DNA of 64,000 nucleotides from Paracidovorax wautersii. GTDB lineage: Bacteria > Pseudomonadota > Gammaproteobacteria > Burkholderiales > Burkholderiaceae_C. The DNA lies in contig NZ_JAVIZX010000001.1 of assembly GCF_031453675.1 (NCBI RefSeq), forward strand, positions 3,618,001 to 3,682,000, given 5' to 3'. Below are positions 22,297-33,245 of this stretch, piece by piece (the stretch's first letter is position 1; each line of letters starts with the position of its first letter). The notes below the pieces were generated by a model, which was not told where the DNA came from, did not search any database, and saw only the letters and a program-made list of their open reading frames with translations. Made by a program: the position numbers and the translations under genes.

Positions 22297-25278
22297 ATGC
22301 AAGCCAGGGATGCCGATAGCCCACGCCGCCGCCCGCGCCGGGGCGCCGTACCGCAGGCCGTGGCCGCGTGGCTGGCCGGGCGCGGCTGGAAGCCGTTCGC
22401 CTTCCAGCGCGAGGTGTGGGAGGCCATGGGCCGCGGCGCCTCCGGCCTGTTGCATGCCACCACGGGCGCGGGCAAGACCTACGCCGTCTGGCTGGGCGCG
22501 CTGCAGGCGCTGGTGCCGGAATCCAAGCCAAAACGGGCTGCAGCGCCTGTGGATCAAGCGCAAGCAGCTACCAATAAGAGAGCAAAAAAGCCTGCGGCTG
22601 CACCGCTGACGGTGCTATGGATCACGCCCATGCGGGCGCTGGCGGCCGACACGCTCAAGGCGCTGGAGACGCCGCTCCTCGCGCTGGCGCCGCACGTGCC
22701 CGCGCTGGCCGGCTGGACGGTGGGCGCGCGCACCGGCGACACCAGCAGCACCGAGCGCAGCGCGCAGTCGCGCCGCCTGCCCACGGTGCTGGTCACCACG
22801 CCGGAGAGCCTGTCCCTGCTGCTGGCCCGGGCCGATGCGCAGGAACTGCTGGGCAGCGTGCGCCTGGTGGTGGCCGACGAATGGCATGAGCTGCTGGGCA
22901 ACAAGCGCGGCGTGCAGCTGCAGCTGGCGCTGGCGCGGCTGCAGGGCTGGAACCCGCCCCTGTGCGTGTGGGGCATGTCGGCCACGCTGGGCAACCTGCA
23001 GGAGGCGCAGCAGACGCTGCTGGGCCTGGACGATGCCGGCCAGCCACGGCCCGGCGTGCTCGTGCAGGGCCAGGTCGACAAGCGCCTGGTCGTGGACACT
23101 TTGCTGCCCGACCGGCCCGAGCGCTTTTCCTGGGCCGGCCATCTGGGCCTGGCCATGCTGCCGGCGGTGGTGCGCGAGCTCGAATCCACGGCCGGCTCCA
23201 CGCTGGTCTTCGTCAACGTGCGCTCGCAGGCCGAGCTTTGGTACAAGGCGCTGCTCGACGCCCGGCCCGACTGGGCGGGGGAGTTGGCCATCCACCACGG
23301 ATCGCTGGACCGCAGCGTGCGCGAATGGGTCGAGGCGGGCCTGAAGGCCGGCACGCTGCGCGCGGTGGTCTGCACCAGCAGCCTGGACCTGGGCGTGGAC
23401 TTTCTGCCGGTGGAGCGCGTGCTGCAGATTGGCTCGGCCAAGGGCATCGCCCGGCTGCTGCAGCGCGCGGGGCGATCCGGCCATGCGCCCGGGCGCCCTT
23501 CGCGCATCACGCTGGTGCCCACGCACAGCCTGGAGCTGGTGGAGGCCGCCGCGGCCCGCACGGCCGTGCAGGCCGGCGAGGTGGAAAAGCGCGCCAGCCC
23601 GCGCCAGCCGGTGGACGTGCTGGTGCAGCACCTGGCCACCGTGGCGCTGGGCGGCGGCTTCGCGCCCGACGCGTTGTATGCCGAGGTGCGCCGCACGGTG
23701 GCCTATGCGGGGTTGCCGCCCGCCGTGTGGCAGTGGTGCCTGGACTTCGTGCACCGCGGCGGGCCGTCGCTGGCCGCCTACCCGGACTACCAGCGCGTGC
23801 GGCCCGACGAGGCCGGCATCTGGCGCATGCCCGACGTGCGCCTGGCGCGGCGCCACCGCGCCAACATCGGCACCATCGTGAGCGACGCAAGCATGACGGT
23901 GCAGATCCTGCATGGTGCGCGGCTGGGCAGCATGGAAGAGAGCTTTCTCTCGCGCCTGTCGCCCGGCGACGCCTTCGTCTTCGCCGGCCAGGTGCTGGAG
24001 ATGGTGCGTATCGAGCAGATGACGGCCTATGTGCGCCGCGCCGCGCGCGGGCGCCCCACGGTGCCGCGCTGGATGGGCGCGCGCATGCCGCTGTCCACCG
24101 TGCTGGCCGACTTCGTGGTGCAGCAGCTGGCCCAGGCGGCCGCTGGCGACTACGACTCGCCCGAGCTGCGCAGCGTGCGCCCGCTGCTGGAGGTGCAGCA
24201 GCGCTGGTCGGCCCTGCCCACGCCATCCACGCTGCTGGCCGAGACACTGCGCACGCGCGAGGGCTGGCACCTGTTCTTGTACCCCTTCGCCGGCCGGCAT
24301 GCCCACACCGGACTGGCCAGCCTGATGGCCTGGCGCGCTGCGCAGGGCGAGACGGGCACCTTTTCCATCGCGGTGAACGACTACGGCCTGGAGTTGCTCA
24401 GCGCCACCGAGCGCGACTGGGCGGCCCTGTTGCCTGAGCTGCTGCGGGCCGACCCGGCCCCGCCCGCCGCCGCGGCGGTAGAAGGCCGTGTCGCCCCGCA
24501 CGAAGCGGAAGGCATCCGCAACACCGCCAATGCCCGCGGCCCCAGCGGCGAGGTCGGAGACGCCGGGCAGGGCGGCGGCGCGGACGCGGCCCGCCATGCG
24601 CTGCTGCACGAGGTGCTCGCCAGCCTCAACGCGACGGAGATGGCGCGCCGGCGCTTCCGCGAAATCGCCCGCGTGTCGGGCCTCATCTTCCAGAGCCATC
24701 CGGGCGAGCGGCGCAGCGCCCGCCAGCTGCAGGCGTCCTCGCAATTGTTCTTCGAGGTGTTCCGCAAGTACGACCAGGCCAACCTGCTGCTGCGCCAGGC
24801 CGACGAAGAGGTGCTGAGCCAGGAGCTGGACGTGGCCCAGTTGCTGGCCGCCCTGCGGCGCATGCAGTCCCAGCGCACGGTGGTGAGCGCGCTGCAGCGC
24901 CCCAGCCCGTTCGCCTTTCCGCTGATGGTGGAGCGCTTCCGCGAGAAGCTGACCAACGAGCACCTGGCAGACCGCATCGCCCGCATGCTCGCCCAGCTGG
25001 ACGCGGCGGCCGACGCCGGCAGCGCGGCCCCCCAGCCGCGCGTGCAGGACGTGGTGCCGCCCGACCCGCCGCTGCGGCCCCGCGCCAAGCGGGCTTCTGC
25101 CGCGGCTGCAGCGCCCGCTGCCGCGGACGGCGACAATCGCCCGCTGGACACCGCCACGGCGGCCGTGCGGCGCACGCTGGACTTCTCGCTCTCCCACCCG
25201 GACGGGCCGGAAGCCGGCGGGGCCAATGCCCGCCCGCGCCGTGTCCGCCGGCCGTCGCGGCCGCTGCCGCCGCTGTGA
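22297..25278 (+). CDS. Ligase-associated DEXH-box DNA helicase (Lhr family)
   Basis: A 993-residue SF2 helicase. Walker A TGAGKT has K60 and T61, DEWH is at D194-H197, and SAT is in GMSATLGNL. Later motifs are [21 protein letters not shown], and the Lhr-type winged-helix and beta-sheet domains. It normally works with the exonuclease, ligase and PdeM as a repair set. The ATG at 22297 is chosen; upstream codons lack family character. Residues about 77-98, between motifs I and Ia, are encoded by a palindromic repeat copy. The C-terminal 60 residues are basic and low-complexity. Confidence 0.92.
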   Translation: MQARDADSPRRRPRRGAVPQAVAAWLAGRGWKPFAFQREVWEAMGRGASGLLHATTGAGKTYAVWLGALQALVPESKPKRAAAPVDQAQAATNKRAKKPAAAPLTVLWITPMRALAADTLKALETPLLALAPHVPALAGWTVGARTGDTSSTERSAQSRRLPTVLVTTPESLSLLLARADAQELLGSVRLVVADEWHELLGNKRGVQLQLALARLQGWNPPLCVWGMSATLGNLQEAQQTLLGLDDAGQPRPGVLVQGQVDKRLVVDTLLPDRPERFSWAGHLGLAMLPAVVRELESTAGSTLVFVNVRSQAELWYKALLDARPDWAGELAIHHGSLDRSVREWVEAGLKAGTLRAVVCTSSLDLGVDFLPVERVLQIGSAKGIARLLQRAGRSGHAPGRPSRITLVPTHSLELVEAAAARTAVQAGEVEKRASPRQPVDVLVQHLATVALGGGFAPDALYAEVRRTVAYAGLPPAVWQWCLDFVHRGGPSLAAYPDYQRVRPDEAGIWRMPDVRLARRHRANIGTIVSDASMTVQILHGARLGSMEESFLSRLSPGDAFVFAGQVLEMVRIEQMTAYVRRAARGRPTVPRWMGARMPLSTVLADFVVQQLAQAAAGDYDSPELRSVRPLLEVQQRWSALPTPSTLLAETLRTREGWHLFLYPFAGRHAHTGLASLMAWRAAQGETGTFSIAVNDYGLELLSATERDWAALLPELLRADPAPPAAAAVEGRVAPHEAEGIRNTANARGPSGEVGDAGQGGGADAARHALLHEVLASLNATEMARRRFREIARVSGLIFQSHPGERRSARQLQASSQLFFEVFRKYDQANLLLRQADEEVLSQELDVAQLLAALRRMQSQRTVVSALQRPSPFAFPLMVERFREKLTNEHLADRIARMLAQLDAAADAGSAAPQPRVQDVVPPDPPLRPRAKRASAAAAAPAAADGDNRPLDTATAAVRRTLDFSLSHPDGPEAGGANARPRRVRRPSRPLPPL
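22526..22590 (-). repeat. Palindromic repeat copy inside the helicase gene (in frame)
   Basis: The reverse complement reads GGTAGCTGCTTGCGCTTGAT, then CCACAGGCGCTGCAGCCCGTTTTGG, a close match to the intergenic copies at 11512, 17496 and 61537. It adds about 22 residues ([20 protein letters not shown] and on) without a stop codon, between two helicase motifs, in the same orientation and frame as the mcm and meaB copies. Confidence 0.85.
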
Positions 25279-25309
25279 GATGCGGCCTTCCTGAAAGACC
25301 ACGCGCCTG

Positions 25310-26008
25310 TTGCCCACCTTGCCTGCTCCCACCGCCGACGCCCTCGCTGGCAGCCACTGCATCACCCTGGCCGGCGAAGCCGTCCATCTGCTGCCGCAAC
25401 ATGCCCTGTGGTGGCCCGCGCAGGGTGCGCTCTTCATCGCCGACCTGCACCTGGGCAAGGCTGCCACCTTCCGCGCGCGCGGCATTCCCGTGCCGGCCGG
25501 CACGACCCAGGGCAACCTGGCGCAGCTGACCGCCTTGCTGGACGGTCTGGCAGCGCACCGGCTGGTGGTGCTGGGCGATTTTCTGCACGCTGCCGAGGCC
25601 CAGACCCCGGCCGTGCTGGCGGCGCTGGCGGCGTGGCGGGACCGCCATGCCGGTGTGGCCATGACGCTGGTGCGCGGCAACCACGATAGCCATGCGGGCG
25701 ACCCGCCGTCCGCCCTGGGCATCGAGGTGGTGGACGAGCCCTGGCGGCTGGGTCCGTTCTCGGGCTGCCATCACCCGCAGGGCGATGCGCCGCAGCATGT
25801 ACTCGCCGGGCACGTGCATCCGTCGGTGGTGCTGCGCGGCCCGGCGCGCGACGCGCTGCGGCTGCCGTGCTTCGCCGTCCATTCCGGCTTCACGCTGCTG
25901 CCGGCGTTCGGGCTGTTCACCGGCACGGCCAGCCTGTCGCCCGAGCCGGGCTGCCAGGTCTATGCCGTGGGCGGCGGCCGGGTGTGGCCGGTGCCGGCGC
26001 GCGGCTGA
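25310..26008 (+). CDS. pdeM: Ligase-associated metallophosphoesterase PdeM
   Basis: A 232-residue calcineurin-like phosphoesterase. It has the full metal set: FIADLHLGK (D45, H47), GDFLH (D90), GNHD (N124-H125) and AGHVHPS. This is the endonuclease/phosphoesterase partner of the ligase-associated helicase. The start appears to be TTG at 25310, since no ATG lies before the conserved region. It sits 31 nt after the helicase and before Ku, so the helicase, PdeM, Ku and LigD may form one repair transcription unit. Confidence 0.9.
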   Translation: MPTLPAPTADALAGSHCITLAGEAVHLLPQHALWWPAQGALFIADLHLGKAATFRARGIPVPAGTTQGNLAQLTALLDGLAAHRLVVLGDFLHAAEAQTPAVLAALAAWRDRHAGVAMTLVRGNHDSHAGDPPSALGIEVVDEPWRLGPFSGCHHPQGDAPQHVLAGHVHPSVVLRGPARDALRLPCFAVHSGFTLLPAFGLFTGTASLSPEPGCQVYAVGGGRVWPVPARG

Positions 26009-26107
26009 CTGAAGCTGCGCCGTCCTACACCTGCCCACGCGGGCGTGGGGCAACCTCGACGCAGCATTGCGGCCCGGCGCCGGGCCGCACTTCTCAGGAG
26101 CACACGC

Positions 26108-27166
26108 ATGGCAGACGACGGCAAGGCCCCCACCTCCACCCGCACCCTCTGGAAGGGGGCGATCAGCTTCGGGCTGGTGCACGTTCCGGTGGGCCTGTAT
26201 GCGGCCACCATGAACTCGGGCATCGACTTCGACTGGCTGGACAAGCGGTCGATGGAACCCGTGGGCTACAAGCGCGTGAACAAGGTGACGGGCAAGGAGA
26301 TTTCCAGCGCCAACATCGTCAAGGGCGTCGAGTACGAGGACGGGCGCTACGTGGTGCTGTCGCCGGAGGAGATTTCCGCGGCCTTCCCCAAGACCACGCA
26401 GACCATCGAGATCGAAGCCTTCCTGGACGCAGACGAGATTCCCTTCGTCTACCTGGAGCGGCCCTACTACACGGCCCCGCTCAAGCGCGGCGAGAAGGTC
26501 TATGCGCTGCTGCGGGAAGCCTTGCGCAAGAGCAACAAGGTGGGCGTCGCCAAGGTGGTCATCCAGACCAAGCAGCACCTGGCGGTGCTGATTCCCTGCG
26601 GCCGGGCGCTGGTGCTCAACCTGCTGCGCTGGGGCGGCGAGATCCGCTCATTCGAGCAGCTCAACCTGCCGCCGCTGGGCACCAAGGCCGCGGGCATCCG
26701 GGATGCCGAAATGGACATGGCCACCCAGCTGATCGACGACATGACCCAGACCTGGGACGCGGACAGCTTCCGCAATTCGTTCGCGGAAGAGATCCACAAG
26801 CTGGTGCAGGTGAAGGCCGAGGCCGGCGACATCGCGGATGTGATGAAGGTCGAGCCGGAGGAGCGTGCCCCGGCCGGCGCCGATGTGCTGGACCTGACGG
26901 CGCTGCTCAAGCGCAGCCTGGAAGGCGGCAAGGGCGGCAAGCCCGCCAAAGGCAAGGACAAGGACGGGACCGGAACGGTGACGTCCCTGCCTGCGGGGCG
27001 CAAGAAGCCGGCAGGCAAGGCCGCCACCAAGACCCCCGCCAAGAAGGCAGCCAGCACCTCGGCTGCGGGCAAGAAGGCGCCGGCGGGCAAGGGCGGTGCC
27101 GCGGCGCGGTCCAAGACCTCCGCGAAACCGGCCGCCAAGAAGGCCGCTGCCCGCAAGGCCGCCTGA
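26108..27166 (+). CDS. ku: Non-homologous end joining protein Ku
   Basis: A 352-residue bacterial Ku homodimer subunit that binds double-strand ends and recruits LigD. The core (about 10-270) starts TRTLWKGAISFGLVHVPVGLY and includes EIEAFLDADEIPFVYLERPYY. The C-terminal 70 or so residues are a lysine/alanine-rich tail with repeated KKAA/GKK motifs, as in extended Ku proteins that thread or bind DNA. The ATG at 26108 has CAGGAG upstream. LigD follows 33 nt downstream. Confidence 0.96.
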   Translation: MADDGKAPTSTRTLWKGAISFGLVHVPVGLYAATMNSGIDFDWLDKRSMEPVGYKRVNKVTGKEISSANIVKGVEYEDGRYVVLSPEEISAAFPKTTQTIEIEAFLDADEIPFVYLERPYYTAPLKRGEKVYALLREALRKSNKVGVAKVVIQTKQHLAVLIPCGRALVLNLLRWGGEIRSFEQLNLPPLGTKAAGIRDAEMDMATQLIDDMTQTWDADSFRNSFAEEIHKLVQVKAEAGDIADVMKVEPEERAPAGADVLDLTALLKRSLEGGKGGKPAKGKDKDGTGTVTSLPAGRKKPAGKAATKTPAKKAASTSAAGKKAPAGKGGAAARSKTSAKPAAKKAAARKAA

Positions 27167-27199
27167 TCGCCTGCCTGCCCCGGCACACGGAGACGCCCC

Positions 27200-29731
27200 A
27201 TGGCAGACGACGCACTCGCCCTGTACCGCAAGAAGCGCAACTTTGCGGTCACGCCCGAGCCCGCGGAAGGCGGCACGCCGGGCGCCCAGGCCCTGCAGTA
27301 CGTGATCCAGAAACACTGGGCCAGCCGGCTGCACTACGACCTGCGCCTGGAGCTGGAAGGCACCATGAAGAGCTGGGCCGTGCCCAAGGGGCCGAGCTTC
27401 GATCCAGCGGACAAGCGCATGGCCGTGCAGGTGGAAGACCATCCCATCGCCTACAACACCTTCGAGGGCCGCATCCCGGCCAAACAATACGGCGCGGGGC
27501 AGGTCATCGTCTGGGACCGCGGCTACTGGGTGCCTGAGGGGGATCCGGTTCGCGGCTATGCCGAAGGCAAGCTCAAGTTCACCGTGCACGGCCACAAGCT
27601 GAAGGGCCGCTGGACGCTGGTGCGCATGCGCGGCCGTGGCAAGGACAGCGAACGCCAGCCGCCCTGGCTGCTCATCAAGGAGCACGATGGTCTGGAGCGT
27701 CCGGCTGCCGAATTCAGCGTGGTGGACGAGATGCCGGACAGCGTTTCGGCGCTGCCGCCCGTCCTGCCTCCGGCAGGCGGCCCGGTCGCGCGCGCCCATC
27801 CGCGACGCACCGCAAAAGACCTGGACGCCGCCCCTGCCAAGGCGCTGCCCGACACCCTGGCCCCGCAACTGGCCACGCTGGTGGACGGCCCGCCCGCGGA
27901 GGTTGCCGACTGGCTGTGGGAGCTGAAGTTCGACGGCTACCGCATGCTGGCGCGGCTGGAGCGCGGCCAGGTGCGGCTGGTGACGCGCAACGGCCATGAC
28001 TGGACAGCTCGCATGCCCCAGCTGGCGAAGGCGCTGCGCAAGCTGCCGCTGCGTGCCGGCTGGATCGACGGCGAGGTGCTGGTCATGGACGAGCACGGCG
28101 TGCCCGACTTCCAGGCCCTGCAGAACGCCTTCGATGCCAGTGCCACCGCGGAGCTGGTGTACTACGTGTTCGACATGCCCTACGCGGACGGGCGCGATCT
28201 GCGCAGCATGCCGCTGGTGGAGCGGCGCGAGTTGCTGCGCACCGTGGTGCAGCAGGGCGGGCTGCAGAACGTGCGCTTCAGCGAGGCGTTCGAGGCGCGC
28301 CCCGGTGATCTGGTGGCCTCCGCCTGCCAGCTCGGCTTCGAGGGCGTGATCGGCAAGCGCAAGGATGCGCCCTATGCCACCGCGCGCCGCAATGCCGACT
28401 GGATCAAGCTCAAGTGCAGCCACCGGCAGGAATTCGTGATCCTGGGCTTTACCGACCCCAAGGGCAGCCGCAAGGGCATCGGTGCGCTGCTGCTCGGCGT
28501 GCATGGGCCGGATGGCGAACTGCGGTACGCCGGCAACGTGGGCACGGGGTTCAGCGAGCGCACGCTCGCCGACCTGCGCGAGCGGCTTGAAACCCTGCGC
28601 ACCCGCAGCGCCCCGTGGCGCGGGGAGCCCCCCGCCGGCACCCGCGGCGCGCACTGGGTCAAGCCGCAGCTGCTGGCCGAGGTGTCGTTCGCCGAATGGA
28701 CGCGGCAGAACCGCATCCGCCACGCCGTGTTCCACGGGCTGCGCGACGACAAGCCCGCCAAGGCCATCGTGCGCGAGAAGCCCGCGGCCCTGGAACAGCG
28801 CCGGTCCGCCGACGATGCCGCGGAGACGCTGCCTTCGTCGCTGCGCGTATCGCATCCGGAGCGGGTGATCGATCCTTCCACCGGCATCACCAAGATCGAC
28901 CTGGTGCGCTACTACGCCACCGTGGCCGAGTTGATGATGCCGCACCTCAAGGACCGCCCCGTGGCGCTGGTGCGGGCCCCCGATGGGGTCAAGGGCTCGC
29001 TGTTCTTCCAGAAGCACATGGAAAAGGCCGCGCTGGAAGGCGTGGCCCAGCTGGACCCGGTGCTCGACCCCGGCCACGCGGCACTCATGGCGGTGGCCCA
29101 GCCCGTGGGCCTGCTGTCCGCCGCCCAGATGAATGTCGTCGAGTTCCATACCTGGAACGGCCGCAAGGACCGCATCGAGCGGCCCGACCGCATGACCTTT
29201 GACCTGGACCCCGGAGAAGGCGTGGCGTGGGAGCGGGTGCAGGAAGCCGCGCAGCTGGTGCGGACGCTGTTGACCGAGTTGGGCCTGCCGGCCTATCTCA
29301 AGACCAGCGGCGGCAAGGGCCTGCACGTGGTGGTACCCATCAAGCGGCTGCACGGCTGGGACGCCGTCAAGGGCTTCTCGCAGGCGGTGGTCCAGCACCT
29401 GGCCCGCACCATTCCGCAGCGCTTCGTGGCCAAGAGCGGCCCGCGCAACCGCGTGGGCAAGATCTTCGTGGACTATCTGCGCAACGGCCGCGGCGCCACC
29501 ACGGTCAGCGCCTGGTCGGCCCGTTCGCGGCCGGGCATGGGCATTTCGGTACCCGTGGCATGGTCGGAGCTGGGCCAGCTCACCAGCGGGGCGCATTGGA
29601 CCGTGCAGTCCGCGGGGGACCGTTTGCGCCAGGGCAATGCGCCGTGGGACGGCTATGCGGAGGCGGCGGTCTCCTTGACGCCTGCGATGAAGGCGCTGGA
29701 CTATCCGTCCGCCAAAACCGGCCGCCGCTAA
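27200..29731 (+). CDS. ligD: DNA ligase D (phosphoesterase-ligase-polymerase)
   Basis: An 843-residue multi-domain end-joining enzyme in PE-LIG-POL order. The 3'-phosphoesterase spans about 30-180 (RLHYDLRLELEG, WAVPKGPS). The ATP ligase spans about 200-540 with nucleophile K243 in ELKFDGYR. The primase-polymerase spans about 560-840, with TFDLDPGEG as the catalytic aspartates and TSGGKGLHVVVP. The size and order match the Pseudomonas-type enzyme. It processes and seals broken ends held by Ku. Confidence 0.96.
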   Translation: MADDALALYRKKRNFAVTPEPAEGGTPGAQALQYVIQKHWASRLHYDLRLELEGTMKSWAVPKGPSFDPADKRMAVQVEDHPIAYNTFEGRIPAKQYGAGQVIVWDRGYWVPEGDPVRGYAEGKLKFTVHGHKLKGRWTLVRMRGRGKDSERQPPWLLIKEHDGLERPAAEFSVVDEMPDSVSALPPVLPPAGGPVARAHPRRTAKDLDAAPAKALPDTLAPQLATLVDGPPAEVADWLWELKFDGYRMLARLERGQVRLVTRNGHDWTARMPQLAKALRKLPLRAGWIDGEVLVMDEHGVPDFQALQNAFDASATAELVYYVFDMPYADGRDLRSMPLVERRELLRTVVQQGGLQNVRFSEAFEARPGDLVASACQLGFEGVIGKRKDAPYATARRNADWIKLKCSHRQEFVILGFTDPKGSRKGIGALLLGVHGPDGELRYAGNVGTGFSERTLADLRERLETLRTRSAPWRGEPPAGTRGAHWVKPQLLAEVSFAEWTRQNRIRHAVFHGLRDDKPAKAIVREKPAALEQRRSADDAAETLPSSLRVSHPERVIDPSTGITKIDLVRYYATVAELMMPHLKDRPVALVRAPDGVKGSLFFQKHMEKAALEGVAQLDPVLDPGHAALMAVAQPVGLLSAAQMNVVEFHTWNGRKDRIERPDRMTFDLDPGEGVAWERVQEAAQLVRTLLTELGLPAYLKTSGGKGLHVVVPIKRLHGWDAVKGFSQAVVQHLARTIPQRFVAKSGPRNRVGKIFVDYLRNGRGATTVSAWSARSRPGMGISVPVAWSELGQLTSGAHWTVQSAGDRLRQGNAPWDGYAEAAVSLTPAMKALDYPSAKTGRR

Positions 29732-29917
29732 TTGCCCTGGGCGCTCCCGTGATCCGCTGACCCCGGGTCCGTGATTAATGCGGTAGGCACCCGACCGGCG
29801 CCGCCGTCACAAGGCGCGGCGATGCGAACGCGCCCGTCCCATTGCGGGGCAACTTCCTACACAGCGCCATCCGCGCGGCCTGCAGCGTGGCGGCTCCACG
29901 ACCCAGGAGTACATCGC

Positions 29918-32317
29918 ATGAACAAGAAGACCAACGCGCACGACGCCGTCGCCGCGCAGGCCGCGGCCCGCAATACCGACAGCGGCCCCGGTCAGCCGGC
30001 CCCTGTGGAGGTCGATGACCTCGCCGCCACCAAGATGTCGGAAACACAGGAGCTGGCAGCCGCCATGCCCTACAACAGCACCAAGGCGCTGGAGCACGGC
30101 ACCGAGAACGGCTTGGCGACCAACCCCGGCATCACGGCAACGCCCGCATCGCGCCTGCCCACGGCCAGCACCCTCAGCGAGGCCGAGGCCAACAGCAAGA
30201 CCGGCGGCCCCGCGCTGGAAGGAGTGAACAACACCATCGACGCGCTGGAACGGGTGCGGGTGGATTCGTCGGGCCGCGTGCTGACGACCAACCAGGGGGT
30301 GCCGATTGCCGACAACCAGAATTCGCTCAAGGCCGGCCCGCGCGGCCCGGTGCTGTTGGAAGACTTCATCCTGCGCGAAAAGATCACGCACTTCGACCAC
30401 GAGCGCATTCCCGAACGCATCGTGCATGCCCGCGGCTCCGGTGCGCATGGCATCTTCGAATGCACCGACTCGCTGGCCGACCTGACCCGAGCGGCGCCGT
30501 TGCAGCAGGTGGGCAAGGTCACCCCGGTATTCGTGCGGTTCTCCACCGTGCAGGGCGAACGCGGCTCCAAGGACACGGCCCGTGACGTCCGCGGCTTCGC
30601 CGTGAAGTTCTACACCGACGAAGGCAACTGGGATCTGGTGGGCAACAACATGCCCGTGTTCTTCATCCAGGACGCGATGAAGTTCCCCGACCTGGTCCAC
30701 GCCGTAAAGCCGGAGCCGCACCACCAGATGCCCCAGGCCGCCAGCGCGCATGACACCTTCTGGGACTTCGTGTCGCTCATGCCCGAATCCACGCACATGC
30801 TGATGTGGGTGATGTCGGACCGTGCCATCCCGCGCAGCTACGCCACCATGCAGGGTTTCGGGGTGCACACCTTCCGGCTGGTGAATGCGGCCGGCGAGTC
30901 GCACTTCGTCAAGTTCCACTGGCTGCCCGTGGCCGGCACGCATTCGCTGGTGTGGGACGAAGCCGTGAAGATTTCGGGCGCCGATCCGGACTTCCACCGC
31001 CGCGACCTCTGGGAGCGCATCGAGGCTGGCGCCTTCCCGCAGTACGACCTGGCGGTGCAGGTGTTCACCGAGGAGCAGGCCGAGTCCTTCAGCTTCGACA
31101 TTCTGGATGCCACCAAGATCGTTCCCGAAGAAATGGTGCCGCTGCGCGTGGTAGGGCGGATGACCCTCAACCGCAACCCGGACAACTTCTTCGCCGAGAC
31201 CGAGCAGGTGGCCTTCTGTGCCGCCCATGTGATTCCCGGCATCGACTTCACCAACGACCCCTTGCTGGCCGGCCGCATCCATTCCTACGTGGATACGCAG
31301 ATATCGCGCCTGGGCGGGCCCAACTTCCACGAGATCCCGATCAACTCGCCGGTTGCGCCGGTGCACAACAACCAACGCGACGGCATGCACCGCCAGGCCA
31401 TCCACCGTGGACGCGTCTCGTACGAGCCCAACTCGCTGGCAGGCGGCTGCCCGTTCCAGGCCGGGGCCGCGCAAGGCTTCATGTCGGTCGCCTCGCGCCA
31501 GGATGCCAAGGATCTGCAGCCCAAGGTGCGCGCCAAGCCCGAGAAGTTTGCCGACCACTACACCCAGGCCAAGCTGTTCTTCGACAGCCAGACCCCGGCC
31601 GAGCAGGCGCACATCATTGCGGCCTACCGCTTCGAGCTGAGCAAGGTCACCGTACCCGCGATCCGCGAGCGCATGGTGTCATCGCTGCGCAATGTGTCGG
31701 ACACGCTGGCGCAGGCCGTGGCGGGCGATCTGGGCATGGACGTGCTGCCGCCGGCCATGCCGCTGGCCGCCAGCGAGGTGGCAGCGCCCGAGGTGACGCG
31801 CTCGGAGGCGCTGTCCCTGCTGGCTCGCCCGGGTGATGGCTCCATCGCCGGGCGCAAGGTCGCCATCCTCGTGGCCCCGGGCAGCGACGGAAAAGCGGCA
31901 CGCAGCGTGCAGAAGGCCTTGCTGGAGCGGGGCGCCGTGGGCCGCCTGGTGGCCAGCCGCATCGGGCCGGTGGTACTGGCCGACGGCACGGCGGCGGATG
32001 CCGATGCCTCCACCGAGAACTCGCCCGGCTTCCTGTTCGATGGGCTCGTGGTGACCGGTGGCGACGGCGTGGCTGCGCTGCAGCGCGACGACCATGTGGG
32101 TGATTTCATCCGTGACCAGTACCGCCACTGCAAGCCCATCCTGGCCGTGGGCGCCGCGACGCAACTGCTGGACGCTGCGCTGCCACCGACGGCGCCAGGC
32201 GGCCCCGTGGCGGACCCGGCCCTGATCCGCAGCGAAGCAGGTGCCCCAGCCGATATCGACGCGTTCCTGATGGCGCTCAGCGCCCCGCGCGACTTCTCTC
32301 GCGAGGCGCGGCTGTAG
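29918..32317 (+). CDS. katE: Large-subunit catalase HPII
   Basis: A 799-residue clade 2 catalase disproportionating H2O2. The N-terminal arm spans about 1-140, and the catalytic histidine is H170 in [24 protein letters not shown] carries the distal Asn, and the heme-ligating Tyr region is [18 protein letters not shown]-terminal DJ-1-like domain starts near [14 protein letters not shown]. The ATG at 29918 has CAGGAG upstream and is preferred over a start 147 nt earlier. It follows the end-joining genes, suggesting co-selection for DNA-damage and oxidative survival, and has its own terminator. Confidence 0.95.
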   Translation: MNKKTNAHDAVAAQAAARNTDSGPGQPAPVEVDDLAATKMSETQELAAAMPYNSTKALEHGTENGLATNPGITATPASRLPTASTLSEAEANSKTGGPALEGVNNTIDALERVRVDSSGRVLTTNQGVPIADNQNSLKAGPRGPVLLEDFILREKITHFDHERIPERIVHARGSGAHGIFECTDSLADLTRAAPLQQVGKVTPVFVRFSTVQGERGSKDTARDVRGFAVKFYTDEGNWDLVGNNMPVFFIQDAMKFPDLVHAVKPEPHHQMPQAASAHDTFWDFVSLMPESTHMLMWVMSDRAIPRSYATMQGFGVHTFRLVNAAGESHFVKFHWLPVAGTHSLVWDEAVKISGADPDFHRRDLWERIEAGAFPQYDLAVQVFTEEQAESFSFDILDATKIVPEEMVPLRVVGRMTLNRNPDNFFAETEQVAFCAAHVIPGIDFTNDPLLAGRIHSYVDTQISRLGGPNFHEIPINSPVAPVHNNQRDGMHRQAIHRGRVSYEPNSLAGGCPFQAGAAQGFMSVASRQDAKDLQPKVRAKPEKFADHYTQAKLFFDSQTPAEQAHIIAAYRFELSKVTVPAIRERMVSSLRNVSDTLAQAVAGDLGMDVLPPAMPLAASEVAAPEVTRSEALSLLARPGDGSIAGRKVAILVAPGSDGKAARSVQKALLERGAVGRLVASRIGPVVLADGTAADADASTENSPGFLFDGLVVTGGDGVAALQRDDHVGDFIRDQYRHCKPILAVGAATQLLDAALPPTAPGGPVADPALIRSEAGAPADIDAFLMALSAPRDFSREARL

Positions 32318-32362
32318 CGCTTGGGCGGTGTCCGGCTCCGCCGGGCACCCAGCGCGTCATCC

Positions 32363-32385
32363 AACGGCCCTGCGGGGCCGTTTTT
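32363..32385 (+). terminator. Rho-independent terminator after katE
   Basis: An 8-bp stem AACGGCCC / GGGCCGTT with loop TGCG is followed by T residues, about 45 nt after the catalase stop. Confidence 0.88.
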
Positions 32386-32540
32386 CGTGGGGGCCGCATC
32401 CGCGGATTTTTTGCCGAGGTTTGTAGTCCTGCGGCTTGCACAAGGCAGCGGGCCGCCTACAGGGCCTGCGCTCGCGCTCCCACGCAGACGCCGGCCAATA
32501 GGCCTAGGGCAAGGCCTCGCACAACCCTTAGCTTTGGTGC

Positions 32541-33245
32541 ATGCACTGCACATCCATCCCCCTGTCCCATCCGCCCCTTGCGGCCCCCGACGTGGCGCAG
32601 CAACTGCGCGACTACATTGCCGACCGGGCGTTTCCCTGCGTGGGCGCCAAGTCCGCCCTGAACAAGGGCCGTCTGGACGTACGCCAGTTCGGCGCGCTGG
32701 GCGATGCCGCGCATACACAGGCTTTGCATGACGCGGTCGTTGCGTACGGCCGCCAGTATCCCGAGCCGGGCGCCGTCCCCGTGACCTTCATCGCTGCGTT
32801 CGACAACGAACGGATGGACGAACGCACCTTCGAGCAACGCCTGTGGCAGCAACTGCAGCAACTGCATGACATCGACACCGCGCGGGGGACTGCATGGGCC
32901 ACCGATGTGAGCGAGGACCCGACCCGCAGTGACTTTTCCTTCAGCGTGGGGGGGCGTGCGTACTTCATCGTCGGCCTGCATCCGGGGGCTTCGCGGATGG
33001 CCCGTCAGGCACCCGTGCCATGCCTGGTCTTCAACTTCCACGAGCAATTCGAGTTGCTCAAGCAGACCGGCAAGTACGCCACGATGCAGGACGCCATCCG
33101 CGCCCGCGACGTGGCCTTGCAGGGATCGATCAACCCGGTGCTGGCCCGGTTCGGAGAAGCATCGGAGGCCCGGCAGTACTCGGGGCGCGCTGTCGGAGCC
33201 GATTGGAAATGCCCGTTTCATTCGAAAGCCAAACAAGATGCATGA
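32541..33245 (+). CDS. YqcI/YcgG family protein (GntA-like heme N-hydroxylase family)
   Basis: A 234-residue protein with the family opening FPCVGAKSAL and central DFSFSVGGRAYFIVGLHPGASR. The segment PCLVFNFHEQFELL and a C-terminal CPFH are also typical. The family includes the heme-dependent N-hydroxylase GntA of guanitoxin biosynthesis, which acts on a guanidino substrate, but most members are uncharacterised. Here it overlaps the DUF1989 gene by 8 nt, so the pair is co-translated. Which substrate it uses is unknown. Confidence 0.8.
   Translation: MHCTSIPLSHPPLAAPDVAQQLRDYIADRAFPCVGAKSALNKGRLDVRQFGALGDAAHTQALHDAVVAYGRQYPEPGAVPVTFIAAFDNERMDERTFEQRLWQQLQQLHDIDTARGTAWATDVSEDPTRSDFSFSVGGRAYFIVGLHPGASRMARQAPVPCLVFNFHEQFELLKQTGKYATMQDAIRARDVALQGSINPVLARFGEASEARQYSGRAVGADWKCPFHSKAKQDA

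Noticed and set aside
22615-25722. A 1035-codon open frame antisense to the helicase, and similar long antisense frames at 367-2688, 26648-29596 and 3659-5251
   Set aside because: These lie opposite well-recognised genes, have His/Arg/Gly-rich composition typical of GC-rich antisense frames, and show no protein motifs.
26033-26050. CCCACGC/GCGTGGG hairpin after pdeM as a terminator
   Set aside because: It has no following T tract and lies just before ku in an apparent repair unit, so termination is not supported.
32386-32540. A guanidine riboswitch before the GntA-like/DUF1989 pair
   Set aside because: None of the conserved ykkC-type blocks could be found; only the katE terminator and GC-rich sequence are present.
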